From Gnetum montanum (Eukaryota; Streptophyta; Gnetopsida; Gnetales; Gnetaceae): a DNA stretch of 55,567 bases. Numbering within the stretch: position 1 is the first letter of the stretch; each line of letters starts with the position of its first letter. Under the pieces are notes generated by a model that made no database searches, had not been told where the DNA came from, and worked only from the letters and a program-made list of their open reading frames with translations. The position numbers and the translations under genes are program-made. Location: positions 47,321-102,887 of the forward strand of contig MNCI01004263.1 in NCBI GenBank assembly GCA_015680685.1, in the 5' to 3' direction. This document shows, piece after piece, positions 43,900 to 55,451 of this stretch.

Positions 43900-44760
43900 C
43901 ATTTACTTGGTCATATCCTAAACTAACTAGGATTAATCGTAAGATATGCCAACATTACATCTATACTAATCCTTCCATAAAGCCAAAGAGGCAGTCATAG
44001 TGGTGGTTGAAGTACAAATTGAAGAAGATCATCAAGGAGGAGATTGAACAACACCTCAAGTCAAGGTTCATCTATTCCATTGTGGATAATGAGTAGGTTA
44101 GCCCACTTGTAATTGTGCCAAAGAAATATGGCAAGTGGAGGATCTATATTGACTTTAGGTTATTGAATATGTTGACCTACAAAGATTATTTTTTGTTGCC
44201 ATTTTTTGACCAAGTGTTGGACACCATCCCTTCGCATTGTTACTACAGCTTTCTAGATTGTTAGAGTGGCCATAACTAAATTGAAATTGCACCAAAGGAT
44301 TTGGCCAAAACTACATTCATAAGTCCCTGGGGAACTTTCTCATACAAAAATATGCCTTTTGGTCTTTGCAATGCCCTTGCAATCTTCCAATGCCTTGTCC
44401 TTAGTATTTTTCAATAGAAAATTAATAGTAGGATAGAATTCTTCATTGATGACTTCTCCACCTATGGAGCTACATTCAAGCAAGCCATGGACAATCTTAA
44501 GCAAGTTCTTAAAAGATGTGTGGAGAGTAACCTTTGGCTCAATTAGCAAAATAGCCATTTGAAGGTCTAAAAAGACATTGTGTTAGGGTATAGAATCTCA
44601 CAAGCAGGGATTGAGGTGAACCATGAATAAATAAGGGTCATCTAGGGAATAACCCACCAACAAAAAACTATCAAAGATGTCCAATCATTCCTTGGCCACA
44701 CTAGCTATTATCAAAGATTCATAGAGAATTTCTCTAAGATCACTAAACTAAACTATTAAT
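43900..44760 (+). pseudogene. Reverse transcriptase of C, decayed
   Basis: The frame reads KIIKEEIEQHLKSRFIYSIV, SPLVIVPKKYGKWRIYIDFR, LNMLTYKDYFLLPFFDQVLD, FISPWGTFSYKNMPFGLCNA and the catalytic box FFIDDFSTYGATFKQAMDNL. IDD keeps both Asp. DVQSFLGHTSYYQRFI marks the RT end. Stops occur at FLDC(stop)SGHN(stop)IEI, where Y has FLDGYNGYNQIQI: TAG at codons that were Tyr/Gln-like. It is the same family as 11246-11900. Confidence 0.85.
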
Positions 44761-44764
44761 AGAG

Positions 44765-45235
44765 CTAACAAAGAAAGATGCTCTATTCATATGTATTGAG
44801 AAATGCAAAAAGGAATTCTAAAAAATTAAGTAAAAGCTCATAGAAACTCCAATTCTATGAGCACTCAACTAGTCCAGACCATTCCACATCATGATAGATG
44901 CATTGAGCTATGTATTGGAAGCCATGCTCACATAGTTGGATGATCAGAAATGTCCATACTACATCCACTATGCGAGCCAAAGCATTTTGGGTGCACAATT
45001 GAAATACACCATAATGGAGAAAGAACTAATGATGACATTGTATGCCTTGGAAAAATTCAAGCACTATGTGCTTGGGTACAAGGTATTCATGCAACACATA
45101 GCATAGTGCAATCCACTTCTTGACGAACAAACTAATGGTAAGCCCTCATGTCATATGATGGCTTATGATCTTAAGGAATTTGATCTCACAATGGTAGATC
45201 AAATGGAAACCTAGAATGTGGTTTTTGACCTTTAT
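44765..45235 (+). pseudogene. RNase H region of C, decayed
   Basis: The position and fragments (IDALS..VLEAMLTXLDDQKCPYY, YTIMEKELMMTLYALEKF and YVLGYKVFM in shifting frames) fit the RNase H of Athila-like elements. Frames shift and stop, so catalytic residues beyond the KEL Glu are not called. Confidence 0.65.
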
Positions 45236-45324
45236 AAGGTGTGCAATAATAGCATGGTTCATTGGTATGTTCTTGATGTAGACCAACTGTGCATCCTCTA
45301 GGATGCTCATTAGAGCCCTTGAGG

Positions 45325-46395
45325 GAGCCACTATGATGGGAGATGCACAACCATTAAGATCTTAATGGCAGGGTATTATTAGCCAACACTCTTCAAAGAT
45401 GCTCACCAATTCGTTCACTCTTGTGATTATTGTCAATGTGATGGTGGGATAACTACTCAAATAGAGGAGCCTTAGCAATGGGTCCAACCACTAGAACCCT
45501 TCAACATCTAAAGCATTGACTTCATGGATCCCATCACATCCATGTCAAATGGAAAGGCGTACATCATAGTCATTGTTAACTATTGTATGAAATGGGTATA
45601 AGTAGTAATTATCACTAAATAGTCATCTTCCACAGTTGCTTAGTTTGTACAACAGAATGTTGTAAATAGGTTTGGAATACCACGTGCATTGATTTATAAT
45701 AATGGTACTCACTTTACAAGCACTACCTTTTGAAAGCTCATGTAACAGTTGAGAGTAAAACATAAATTAACAACACCCTATCAGCCCTAAACCAATTATT
45801 AGTAGTAGTAATAAATATGAAGATCACTAAGATCTTATGTAGAATAATTAGCAAATATAGAAGAGACTAGAGCAAAAAACTCAACGATGCCCTTTGGGCC
45901 TACTGCTTAACATAGAAACTCCCTATATGCTATTCTCCCTATGAGATAGTGTACAGAAAATTGCCAGCTCTTCTAATTTAATTTGAGCTTCATATACTTT
46001 CAATAGCCTATGACCTTGATCTTGACCTTAGCCTAGCATGGAAAAAAAGACTAATCAACCTTAATATGCTAGATAAGAATAAACTGGTGGCCCTATCCTT
46101 AAATAAAGTGCACAAGGCATTCAAAAAACAACACCATGACCTCAAAATAAGGAAGGTAAAATTCCAACCTAGAGACAAGGTCCTTTATTAGAAGCCCACA
46201 CATGTACATCAAAAGAGAAGAAAGGGCCTTACATCATTCATGAAACCTTTCTTTCTGGCATCATGTTGATCTACAAACTTGAAAGCCCAGATAAGAAGTT
46301 ACTAGTCAACATGTAACAAGTCAATCCTTTTCATGAGCCCAAAAGAGCTAATTCTAGAAACACCTAATTAGATGAACAACCATGATTAACTTTTT
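45325..46395 (+). pseudogene. Integrase of C, decayed
   Basis: CTTIKILMAGYY then HQFVHSCDYCQCDG gives the Cys pair of the zinc domain. The core has SIDFMDPITSMSNGKAYIIV, MKWVXVVIITK and RALIYNNGTHFTSTTF, in which the second catalytic Asp is Asn. The Glu block is lost in a damaged stretch near 45790-45820. The C-terminal part reads LGLLLNIETPY, QRQGPLLEAHT and worn neighbours. Compare 9291-10330 in Y. Confidence 0.75.
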
Positions 46396-48395
46396 GGATC
46401 TCCTCCTTCTAACTCAGTTGTGCGGAAGATGGCCATCTATGCTAATTATCTAAATGGCTCCTCAACTTTTATACATTTTTGTTTTACAACATTTTTTATA
46501 CCTTTTTATTTTTAGACTTTTTATTTTACACTGTTTTTATTTTACAACATAGTTATTATGTTTTATCTTTGATATTTTACTTTATTTTAGTATGTATATT
46601 TTTCTTATCTTTTTAATAAATTACTTTCTTTTTCTTTATTGCTAGTAGGACATAGTGTAGTTGTTTGCTAATGGTGGTTTGTACTTAATATTTTTGATTG
46701 CTAATGTTTGGTTCCTCTCTTTGAATCTTGATATTGATAACTAAGATAAAGCTTCTTTTTCATAGAATAGGTAATGAGTCCATGTCATCCATTGATCCAC
46801 AACACTCTATGGTCTTCCTTGTTCTAGAAATATGAGGTCCATTTTTAATGAACTTGTGACCTTAATAATTTCCAAACTTAGGAAAGATTAAATGGATTGA
46901 CAAGGATGTGAATTCAAGGGGACTCAATACCCTTTGCACTTTTCTACTCTCTTAAGTGCATGAATGTTTTAATGGATTTCTTACCATTCCACTATTAACC
47001 AATAACAAGAAACTAAAGTCTTTGCATGGTATGGTTCCCATCTAAAAATTCATAAAATATATAAGAAGAAATGATGGGAATTCATAGCACACCCCTTAGA
47101 CAAAATAATAGGCTATAAGTAGTAGTTATGAGACTAGAAAGACATGTTACCCATGCCTAAAATTCCCCTCTAACTAAGGTCCTTTCTCATTTCCTGCATC
47201 TCTTTTCTTCTCAATAATGAATGGTGATTGATCTTTGGGAGTATTCTTATGTTTTAAGGAGATGTGTAGATCTTAGAGTATTCATGCAAAGTCACTAAAT
47301 TTTTTTGGTTTTGATCTAGACTAAGGATGAACTTTATCGGGTCATTTAACCATAAACCTCATAAGGAACTTCATGTAACCATGATTCAGAACTCCATTCC
47401 ACCTTTCTCTCATCCACCAATGCTTTCCACTTTTCACCTCAATGCTAGCTTCCATGTATTGTTTAATTTCTTGGTTTGACATGTCAAAATTCTTAGGTAG
47501 ATTCTTCTAGATAAGATCCTTAACTTTTCATAACCATTAATCAATCATGGGGTCCATGTACTTCTTAATTTGAGGATATGCAAGGGCAAAAAGGGCATAA
47601 GCCTACTATAGGAGGATCCACTTGCATTTCTCTTAGTTGGGCTAGTTAGGTTTCTTATCCTTAGGAATTTTTTCAATCAAATCTTCCACATTCTCCATCG
47701 ATTGCATCCAATTGGGCATTCCTTAATGACATTTTTCCAACAAAATCTTATTCTTCAAGTCAAAATTCCAATTTTGTGCATATTAAGCTATCTTCAAGTA
47801 TTTCATCATGTTCATGGCTTTTCTAGCTCTCCAAGGACCCCAATTTTATGATGAAACTCCTATTTTTTTTTAAATTTTAAATGTGAAAAATTTTCTCCAT
47901 AGATCTCATTGAAGGAGGGGAGACATAGATAAGACCCCATCAACACAAGGTAAAAAGTCTATATTTACAAAGTGATCCTTAGCAATTTTTCACATTTGTG
48001 CTAAAACAAGGGGAAGTTTTTGAATTTTCAGAGCCCAGAACCTTCCAAGAGCCATAACTTCCAAACCATTTATCCAATTCACCCTGTTCTTTAGTCCTGC
48101 AACTACCATAGGTAAGCTATTTGTCATGGGGGCCAAAAACCTTAGGTTTTTTATGGAAATTTTTTTGAAATTTTTATAACTTCCATAAAGGTTTAACTAA
48201 GGAATTACCATCAAAACATTAATCTAAAGAAGTTAAACCTTGCTAACAAACTCTATTAACCTTTTAAGTTAAAAAATGTTAAAATAATATTAAAATATTG
48301 AATTTACCATGGTTATAACTTAGCCAAAGTATAACTGTCCAACAAGATAAGGTACCTAAAAGTTATAAGTTACACATTGTATTCTAATCCTTGGT
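46396..48395 (+). other. Element C noncoding DNA between integrase and ORF3
   Basis: About 2 kb is AT-rich without a supported gene. A part near 47050-47240 is shared with Y (reverse of 8150-8440), so it is inherited element sequence. TTTTTTTTTTAAATTTT near 47865 is low complexity. Confidence 0.6.
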
Positions 48396-51033
48396 TATGT
48401 TGTGACAACAAACGGCACCTAAGGAAAAACCTGTGCAGGAGGGAGGACCATCCTAACCAAGGGACAAACAATTGAGAATAGGAAGGGGCCAAGAACAACC
48501 CCAAGAGCAAGTAGCTAAAACCCATGCAACATGACCTCTTTGGAAGGAGCCTAACAAGAATTTGTCAAACAAATTCCCAAAGTAGCAGCCACAACTGAAC
48601 AATCACACTAAGATGAGGCACCAAGGCTAAAACCAAGCCCTGAGGTCACCTTGATACTTTTCTACCTCAATTAAATCAAATCTAAGAAGGTCTAGAAATC
48701 TATGTTCTAATAGTTAAACTTTGGATTTTTCTTGGAGTTTGCTCCTCTAAAAGTCAAGATCTAATTGTAGAACTCTTCCATGTGGTCCCTTATCACTTCC
48801 AGCAAGGAGTGATACATGGGAGAGACCTACCTCTTTTGGAACAACAAGCAAGTATGTTCAAAAGTCAAAATCAAGAATATTTCTATGTCCTACTTGGTAA
48901 AAGCAATTTTAGAGATCCTTTGGTTAATTGAGACTGGGGTCAATCTTGTAGAAATTATAACATAGGAAAATCTTGTTGTCAAGTAGGAATGGATGTAGTG
49001 GAGCTATGGAGTTGATCACAAGAAGTTTGGTGTGCTCATCATAGTGGAACATGCGTACTTCAAGATTGCAACCTTTCATCTCAATCCAATGGTAATGCTA
49101 AGAAAATTCATAGCTTTCTTCTTCCATGCATGTTCCACTTTAAGAAAAATATTTTGGGTTAACCTTCCATAGCTAATCAATCATGAGATAGAGAAGTCAT
49201 TCAAAAAGAATGAACGTGGAAGGAAGCTACTCCCCTTTTCATGTCTCATTAGAAAATTATGCAAGAGGGGAGGCATAGCATGCTACACAAACATTGCTTT
49301 CTGACATGCGCCAACCACCTCTTGGATGAAAATGATGAAGGACAAAGTACCTACAAAAGTGATCCAACAAGAGGAGTAGCAACCATCACCTCCACCATCC
49401 ACTCACAAAACAACATTGAAGATCTATGTTTCCATTAAGCACATGCATGAACTCTAAGAGTAGATCCTGCAATAGCAATAGAAACAAGAAGAAATGAGTG
49501 GTGGTGATCCATCTATGTACAAACCAGCAATGAGCCACCTCAACAAAGTGGCTTGAACCATTAGTTAGATTGAAGCTAGGTCATTAATATTCTTAGCCTA
49601 ATAAATGCAGGTGTCTGCAAGGTCAAATCCAAGTGCTCAAGAGGTAATGGTATCCTTCTTGCAATAGTAGCAATTCCCAAAAATCTCTAGGAATGCCACT
49701 ACCTTTTCAGTGTGTCTGGAGGAGGGTGAGAGGGTAACTATCTTGGTGATGCAACACCATGGGCAAGAGACAATGGCCAAAGTGGTTACTAACAAAGTGT
49801 TCAAAGCACTCAATGCACCTACGACATCTATACTAGATTTTTTTACACTTAGAGATGTGTAGATGTTTGCAAGAACTCTTAGCGGTAAATTAAGCATAAC
49901 CCAACATGAAGAATTGCTAAACCAACTGGTGGAAACTAGGAAATTAATTCCAAATGTCTTTCACCTTCTAAATACCATCACTACAATCCAATCAGAGCTA
50001 CTAGAAGTAAGGGGAAAGCGCATCAAAATGGAGGACTAATTTAAAGTAGCCAAGGCTAGAAACCAACACTTGGCTATGGAAGTTGCCAATCTAAAAGCTT
50101 GTCTTGCTAATCTTGCATTTCTCAACTAAGTGATCACAAGAGATAAAGATTTCTAGTAGCTTCAGAAGTATCTCAAAGAGGTTGAGAATGCCAAGGAGAT
50201 AATGATCTTTGACTAATCCTTAGCTAATGACACCATGCATAACATTCAAAAGGACTTGGTTCAGACTCATTGCGAGAATGAGATCCTGACTGTAGAAAAC
50301 TATTTCCTACATAATGTTGATGCATAGAAGCAACAAATGATAGAATTTTTCAATCAATAACAAGAGTATCTAGCCAAGGTGAACACAAAATTGAGGATAT
50401 TGGCTGCAGAAAATCACAACCTCTCCATGGAGAAAGTCCATGCCTTATGCCAAAAATATGCAATTGTGATTATTTCCTAGAAGAATGAGGCCTTGAAGTT
50501 TGAAAGAGTGAAGAATCACTACAGGCATTAGATGGGATTGTAGAAATAAATCAATGAAAATCACATCCAATTAGTAGAGACAAAAGTCAATGACACCCTC
50601 CAACAACGCAAAGAATGAGGCGATGTATGGTAGCCTATCTTTAATGGGTTGAATGCAAACAACAAGGTTGAAATCTACCTAAAAGAGTTGCAAATTGAGG
50701 AGATGACTAAATACATGAAGCTTGCCAATCTCCACTATGCAAACCTAGTGATGGTAATTATTGGAAGGCAATGGTCAAAGTTGGAAAAATAAGTGGTTAG
50801 CTCATACCTGTTGTATGAGGCAAAGTTCAAGCATCAAAGGAGACCAAGTAGAAGCTTGAGACAACAAACATGAAACTTAATGTTCTTAAGGGAAAGTTCA
50901 TCAAGCAAAGATCAACTATTAAGAACCTAAAAAAAAGGATGAATGACTACCAAATTTTGTAGAATGCACTTAGAGTGTTTGAAATTGAACATAAATAGTT
51001 CGATACCTAGTTCATGAATGTGAAGGAGTTGTT
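48396..51033 (+). pseudogene. ORF3 of element C, part before the insertion (unrecognised)
   Basis: Through many stops the strand reads a Lys/Gln-rich start (TAPKEKPVQEGGPS), GVIHGRDLPLLEQQASMFKS, SNGNAKKIHSFLLPC, ILDFFTLRDV, GKLSITQHEELLNQLVETRK and IPNVFHLLNTITTI, QSELLEVRGKRIKMED, MQKDLVQTHCENEIL-like helices, EYLAKVNTKLRILAAENHNL and LKELQIEEMTKYMKLANLHY. Heptad-like spacing suggests long coiled coil. Element D shows the same order of blocks with independent damage, so this was a real protein of the family. No known domain, signal peptide or membrane segment is evident. Confidence 0.65.
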
Positions 51034-51038
51034 CCCAG
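51034..51038. repeat. Target-site duplication CCCAG (left)
   Basis: CCCAG precedes TGTTGGCGACC. The identical CCCAG follows CCAACA at 54131-54135. Confidence 0.85.
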
Positions 51039-52273
51039 TGTTGGCGACCATTTGGGACGCGACCGCCAACGAGTGTCCTTGAACAGGATTTAGGTGCCTG
51101 CTGGTCTCTAGTAACACCAAGGCCTAGATACCTCCAAATAAACTTAGTAGTTAATGTGAGTATGTGTATGTGTTGTTGCGGCGTGTGGTTGTGTAAAATG
51201 TAACAATTGCATTGTGTGTGAACTACAAATGACTTACTTTAAAGAGATTAAGCCAACTTTGCCAAGTACTGTGAGTTCTTGAAAATTTCCTATTTTGTTC
51301 AACTGCCTAGTCTACGTGGTCCTTATAATACCTACTTGTAACAAATAAAATTTTGCAAAAACATTTGAGCACAACTCCGCAATCTACTCCTAATTTTCCC
51401 CAGAGAAAGAGATAGTTCCACAAGAAAACTAGAAATAGAGCAAGATTCGATGGAAATAAGCAGAAAAGAAAAGAAAGCAGATTTGTGTAGACCTCAAATA
51501 TTTAAACAAGGTAAAATGACACGAGTAAACACTTCGCAATAAAGCTATCCCAAATTCAATATCTACGAATTGTTCAAACTTCCAAGGCTCAAACAAGCAA
51601 TATCTTCAAGACAATCCTATTATGCTACCAAAAATTGCTGCGTAAACTACCACGTACGAGACTCCATTTTGACTAGATAATAGATGTCAACGATTGCATT
51701 CAAACAGAACCTTTAAAAGACCTGACAATTTCTAATTGAAATACCATGGGAATTCACTTTAAAGATAAAAAGAAGCTATTCTGGTCCCATCAAAATACCA
51801 AAGATTTTCTGAATTCTCTCGACTACTGAATTGTTCAACGGCATGACTACAAACAGAGGCTCTCTTACAACAATCCCAATAGCAGTTGCCACACCTTGCA
51901 CAATAATGAAATTTACTACTAAAATGCTCTCAAGGCTTTTAAACACAAGCGCTTCCATGGAAAAATTTTAATAGAAATTTCTATTGGGCAACAAGAATAA
52001 TAAGAGCAATCTAAAAATCCCAAAATTACTTGCCAAGGATGATACTATCTAAACCACTAGCTAAACAATTTAAACAAAACAAAAAATGAAATGCATAACT
52101 CACAGGACCATGACAAAGAGGCTGAAATCTTTATTCTAGCAAGCCATCTTCCAAGAAATCTTCTTTACAAATCTTCTTTGATCCCAAGTGTGAGAAGTGA
52201 TGATGATATGAGAAGTGATCCCCAATGTGATGATGATTCAATGTCTCCCCCCCTTTTCTCCTTGACCCCTGAA

Positions 52274-52289
52274 GCCTTTTTATAGGGTT
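52274..52289 (-). promoter_or_regulatory. TATA box in the solo-LTR-like insertion
   Basis: Minus-strand AACCCTATAAAAAGGC is a strong TATA sequence, followed by AATAAA about 150 bp downstream. Confidence 0.55.
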
Positions 52290-53042
52290 AAAAGGTAGGT
52301 AGGGAAGTTACATATTCAAAAATATCTCACCTAACTTTTCTCCCAAGTAACTTAGCCAACCAATGAGGAGATTACTTGCCCAACAGGTTAGGAGGTTACT
52401 TGCCCAACAAGTTAGGTAAGTTACAACAATTTTGGGTGGTTGCAACCACTAAAGAGAAAAAGAAGTTGACAAGTGGCCTTGGTAGTTACAATATTATAGA
52501 AAATATAATTTCTAAAATACATAGGAATACAAGTTATAGTGGAAACTTACTTCATACACATATATATCTTTTTAATTTTGCCTCTTCAAAATGAGATGTC
52601 AAGTCTTCTAAGTGGTGTATAAGACTTCCCAAAAAATGAGATTCTCCTCTTCCTAGGAAAAATATCCCAAAAATATCTCAAAAATATCTCTCCTATCTTC
52701 TCTCTTAAGTAATTTGACTAACCAATCAGAGGATTACTTGTCCAATAAGCTAGGAGAAAATTATGTGATTTAGGAAGTTAGGAAGTATACATAAAATGAG
52801 GAGCATTTTATGCTAACTTTAATGTGACTTTAAATGGGATAATCAATATGGAAAATTTTTAATAGGTAATGACTTATATATAATAATGTTTTAAAGCAAG
52901 CTTTTCTAAAACAGGGCTCCACACTATATGTATTGTATTATGTACTTTGTTTAGATCCCTAATCTAATCTATTTTAAATTTTAAATTCTAAGTGCCACTA
53001 AGCTTTACGGTTTTGTAATAGAAATATAATATAATCTCCACC

Positions 53043-53372
53043 TTATAGGTGGTAGTGGTAGTTAATTTTTTTTTTCTGCATCCCGATAATTGTAGCTAAA
53101 ATTCGGAATGACCTGAAAGACGAACCCGAAGGCGAAGCCACCGAACCTGCAACTAATTCAACATACCAAAAATCGTTACCAGCAACTGCTGGCATAGGAG
53201 AAGGCTCAGCCGTCGTGTTAGGAAACGTCACCGTATCAAAGGCATTAGCATCGAGCATGGTTATATCTTTTTTGATTGCAGGTTCTAGGGCGGATAAACT
53301 GGTGATTGCCGATTTGTTGTTGTTTATTTTACCGCCTAGAACACCTTTTGAAATGCATTCACAGGCCTGCAA
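53043..53372 (-). CDS. Unrecognised 109-codon open frame inside the solo-LTR-like insertion
   Basis: The frame starts MQACECISKGVLGGK and includes TMLDANAFDTVTFPN, PMPAVAGNDFWYVELVAGSV and ASPSGSSFRSFRILATIIGM. Base composition around 53060-53860 is GC-richer than its surroundings. I do not recognise the protein. It may be a captured host fragment or only a chance frame in the U3. Confidence 0.25.
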   Translation of the reverse strand: MQACECISKGVLGGKINNNKSAITSLSALEPAIKKDITMLDANAFDTVTFPNTTAEPSPMPAVAGNDFWYVELVAGSVASPSGSSFRSFRILATIIGMQKKKINYHYHL

Positions 53373-54130
53373 CTACCCGAAAATATTGTGCCATCTGTAC
53401 CACGCGGTTTGTGATGATGTGCAAATCTTAGGGCTCCTCCTGCTACGGCAAAGCTTCTTCTTTTTGTTTTTAGAACGACGAGGGTTTCAGAATAGCATAG
53501 AATCTAGCAGGGTTTGGTGATGCATGAGGGGGTTTTTGTGGCCCTGTTCACCTATCACAGAGGCGGTCAACATTGCTTATGTTTTGCTGCCCAACAAAAA
53601 ACGAAATGCTGATGTCTGTCCCTTTCTTTTCCTCTGTTTCTTGATGACTGCCACAGCCACGTTTTTCTTTTCTTTGCATGAATAACGTCGCGCTGATGTC
53701 TCTGTCGCCCTCTCCGTCGTTGCCTCCGGTCGTGGTCTGCACTGCTACACCGTTGCCCTCAATCGTGACCTGAAAAATGCCGGTGAATATTGCGGTCTTC
53801 CCAGAGGCGCGATGCCTTGGTACCTTGCGCTCATACCATGGTGAAAAATTCTGATTTTCTGTTTAATTTGTGCGATGTGTCCCAAAAGAAATCAACGTCT
53901 CCCCTTTGGAATAGGGCTAAGGTTTATGCTTATCTTTTTACGGGAGAATTCATTGAAATCCCCATAGTGATTTCCATCTCTTCTCTTCTTTTTCTTTATT
54001 TAAAAAAAATGATAGAAACCAATACCTTTCCCAATCACATCTTGCCATTTCAAATATTTGTATTGTAATATTTCAGAAAATCTCAACCATCTCATGTCTC
54101 TGTTCCATACAATGGCTAAATGTGCCAACA

Positions 54131-54135
54131 CCCAG
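54131..54135. repeat. Target-site duplication CCCAG (right)
   Basis: It is identical to 51034-51038 and lies directly after the insertion end CCAACA. Confidence 0.85.
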
Positions 54136-54595
54136 CAATGCCATGTCCATGGGATATTCCCATTTAGGTCCACTTTGGTGAAGTCGCATGGACCTTGAAT
54201 GATCCCCAAAGTAAGGAGGAGAAGATGAAGGCACTATTGATCAGCTTCCTTCTTTCGCCAAAAATTGCAGCTGCTATAGGACAACCATAACAATTGCCTC
54301 AATTACTACTTATACCTGAAGTAAAAGAAGTTCCTTCAGAACCTTAGGAGCCTACATCTTCTAAGACAATTTAAACTTCTTCATTTTCTTCACATCATTG
54401 GAGGATTTTTGTTTGTCAGTTTTCTCTTGGTGTTCAATTTTGTTATCCTAAACATTGAAATTTTGTAATGATTGTAAACCATATACTTTGGCACTCAATT
54501 TTTGTTGTGTTTGTTTTGTGTGTCTATAGTCAATCAATAATCCCATACCTTCCCAAATTTTGTAAGGAACTTGAGGGAAATTTTTCATTCAATCA
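54136..54595 (+). pseudogene. ORF3 of element C, part after the insertion, and 3' UTR
   Basis: AMPCPWDIP, then VHFGEVAWTLNDPQSKEEKM and KALLISFLLSPKIAAAIGQP, continue ORF3 and match D at 37950-38070. The protein probably ended near 54290-54370; the remainder up to the PPT is untranslated. Confidence 0.6.
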
Positions 54596-54603
54596 TGGAG
54601 GTA
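54596..54603 (+). promoter_or_regulatory. Polypurine tract of C (worn)
   Basis: TGGAGGTA directly before the LTR start TGATGAGTCA. It corresponds to TTGTAGGGGTA of D. Confidence 0.5.
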
Positions 54604-55451
54604 TGATGAGTCATTCATTGGGTCACATCCATAGGATATCATTAATGTGATCCCATCAATGCAAGGTTTGATGCATTAACAAGGAATTCTATTTTTTTCC
54701 TATAAATGTGCACCTACCCACTACATTTATGGTAATCGTTTCATAGTTATAGCAAAGAAATTATAGTTTTTTCATTTAAGAGTTAGAATATTTTCTTAGT
54801 GCTTGCAGTAGGAGTTAAAGAGTATACGAATCTTTGTTCATGCACTATTATACCTAAGCACTTCAATGTGGACAGTAATAGAGATGATATGTTTTGATAA
54901 ACCTTGCAACACTTGGACTAGATTAATTATTTCTTATGTATTTAATATTCATGCAATTTACCATAATGTTTTTTAAGTAATTAAGTAATCAATTCATATC
55001 AATTTAATATTAACACATAAGTACAATCACTTTGAGCATATGCTTGATGCTTAGTAATTCCAATAACACTTAATGTTTGGTAACCCAGTAGCATTATAAT
55101 ATGTTCAGGATGTGTATAACAAGTGGAAATAGATGCTTACATTAGGATTAGTTAGATATTAGCTAGTAATTAGATTAGATTAGCTAAGCAATTAATTGCT
55201 TTATTCTTCATTCTTATTTTTAGGTGACTTAAACCATAAACGATAAAAATGATAAAAATCATATGCCTTAGTTACACTTAACCATACACTTGCACTTCAC
55301 AAGTAGAACTAAGAAGACAACAATTGCAATGGTTAGTTTCACCTCCTAGAACCAGTGTACTTAGAAACCTAGCCTTTTTAATTTAACCGAATCGCTGAGT
55401 GAATGCTAGTGATTCATATGGTTGGGCATAGGGTATGCTCACCACTCATCA
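54604..55451 (+). mobile_element. Element C 3' LTR
   Basis: It runs TGATGAGTCATTCATT to ACTCATCA, 848 bp, with a TATA box CCTATAAATG near 54700. It aligns throughout with 39350-40216. Confidence 0.87.

Larger units (their letters stand above)
51039..54130 (-). mobile_element. 3.1-kb solo-LTR-like insertion in ORF3 of C
   Basis: The ends are TGTTGGC... and ...GCCAACA, a terminal inverted repeat of LTR type, flanked by CCCAG. Removing it joins ORF3 (FMNVKELFP on the left, then AMPCPWDIP on the right), which matches D at 37930-38000. The two ends do not form a long direct repeat, so it is one LTR rather than a whole element. On the minus strand a TATA box AACCCTATAAAAAGGC (52274-52289) and an AATAAA (reverse of 52130-52135) lie about 150 bp apart in promoter-to-poly(A) order, suggesting minus orientation. 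The family is not recognised. Confidence 0.75.
39350..55451 (+). mobile_element. Element C: full-length Athila-like element, about 16 kb
   Basis: Order: 5' LTR, primer site, gag, protease, RT, RNase H, integrase, about 2 kb of noncoding DNA, ORF3, PPT, 3' LTR. ORF3 is interrupted by a 3.1-kb insertion. Every reading frame is damaged. The extra ORF after integrase is where Athila elements carry an additional ORF, but no envelope-like membrane protein is recognisable here. Confidence 0.82.

Noticed and set aside
53043-53372. A chloroplast or secreted small protein
   Set aside because: I could not match the frame to any family with confidence, so no function is given.
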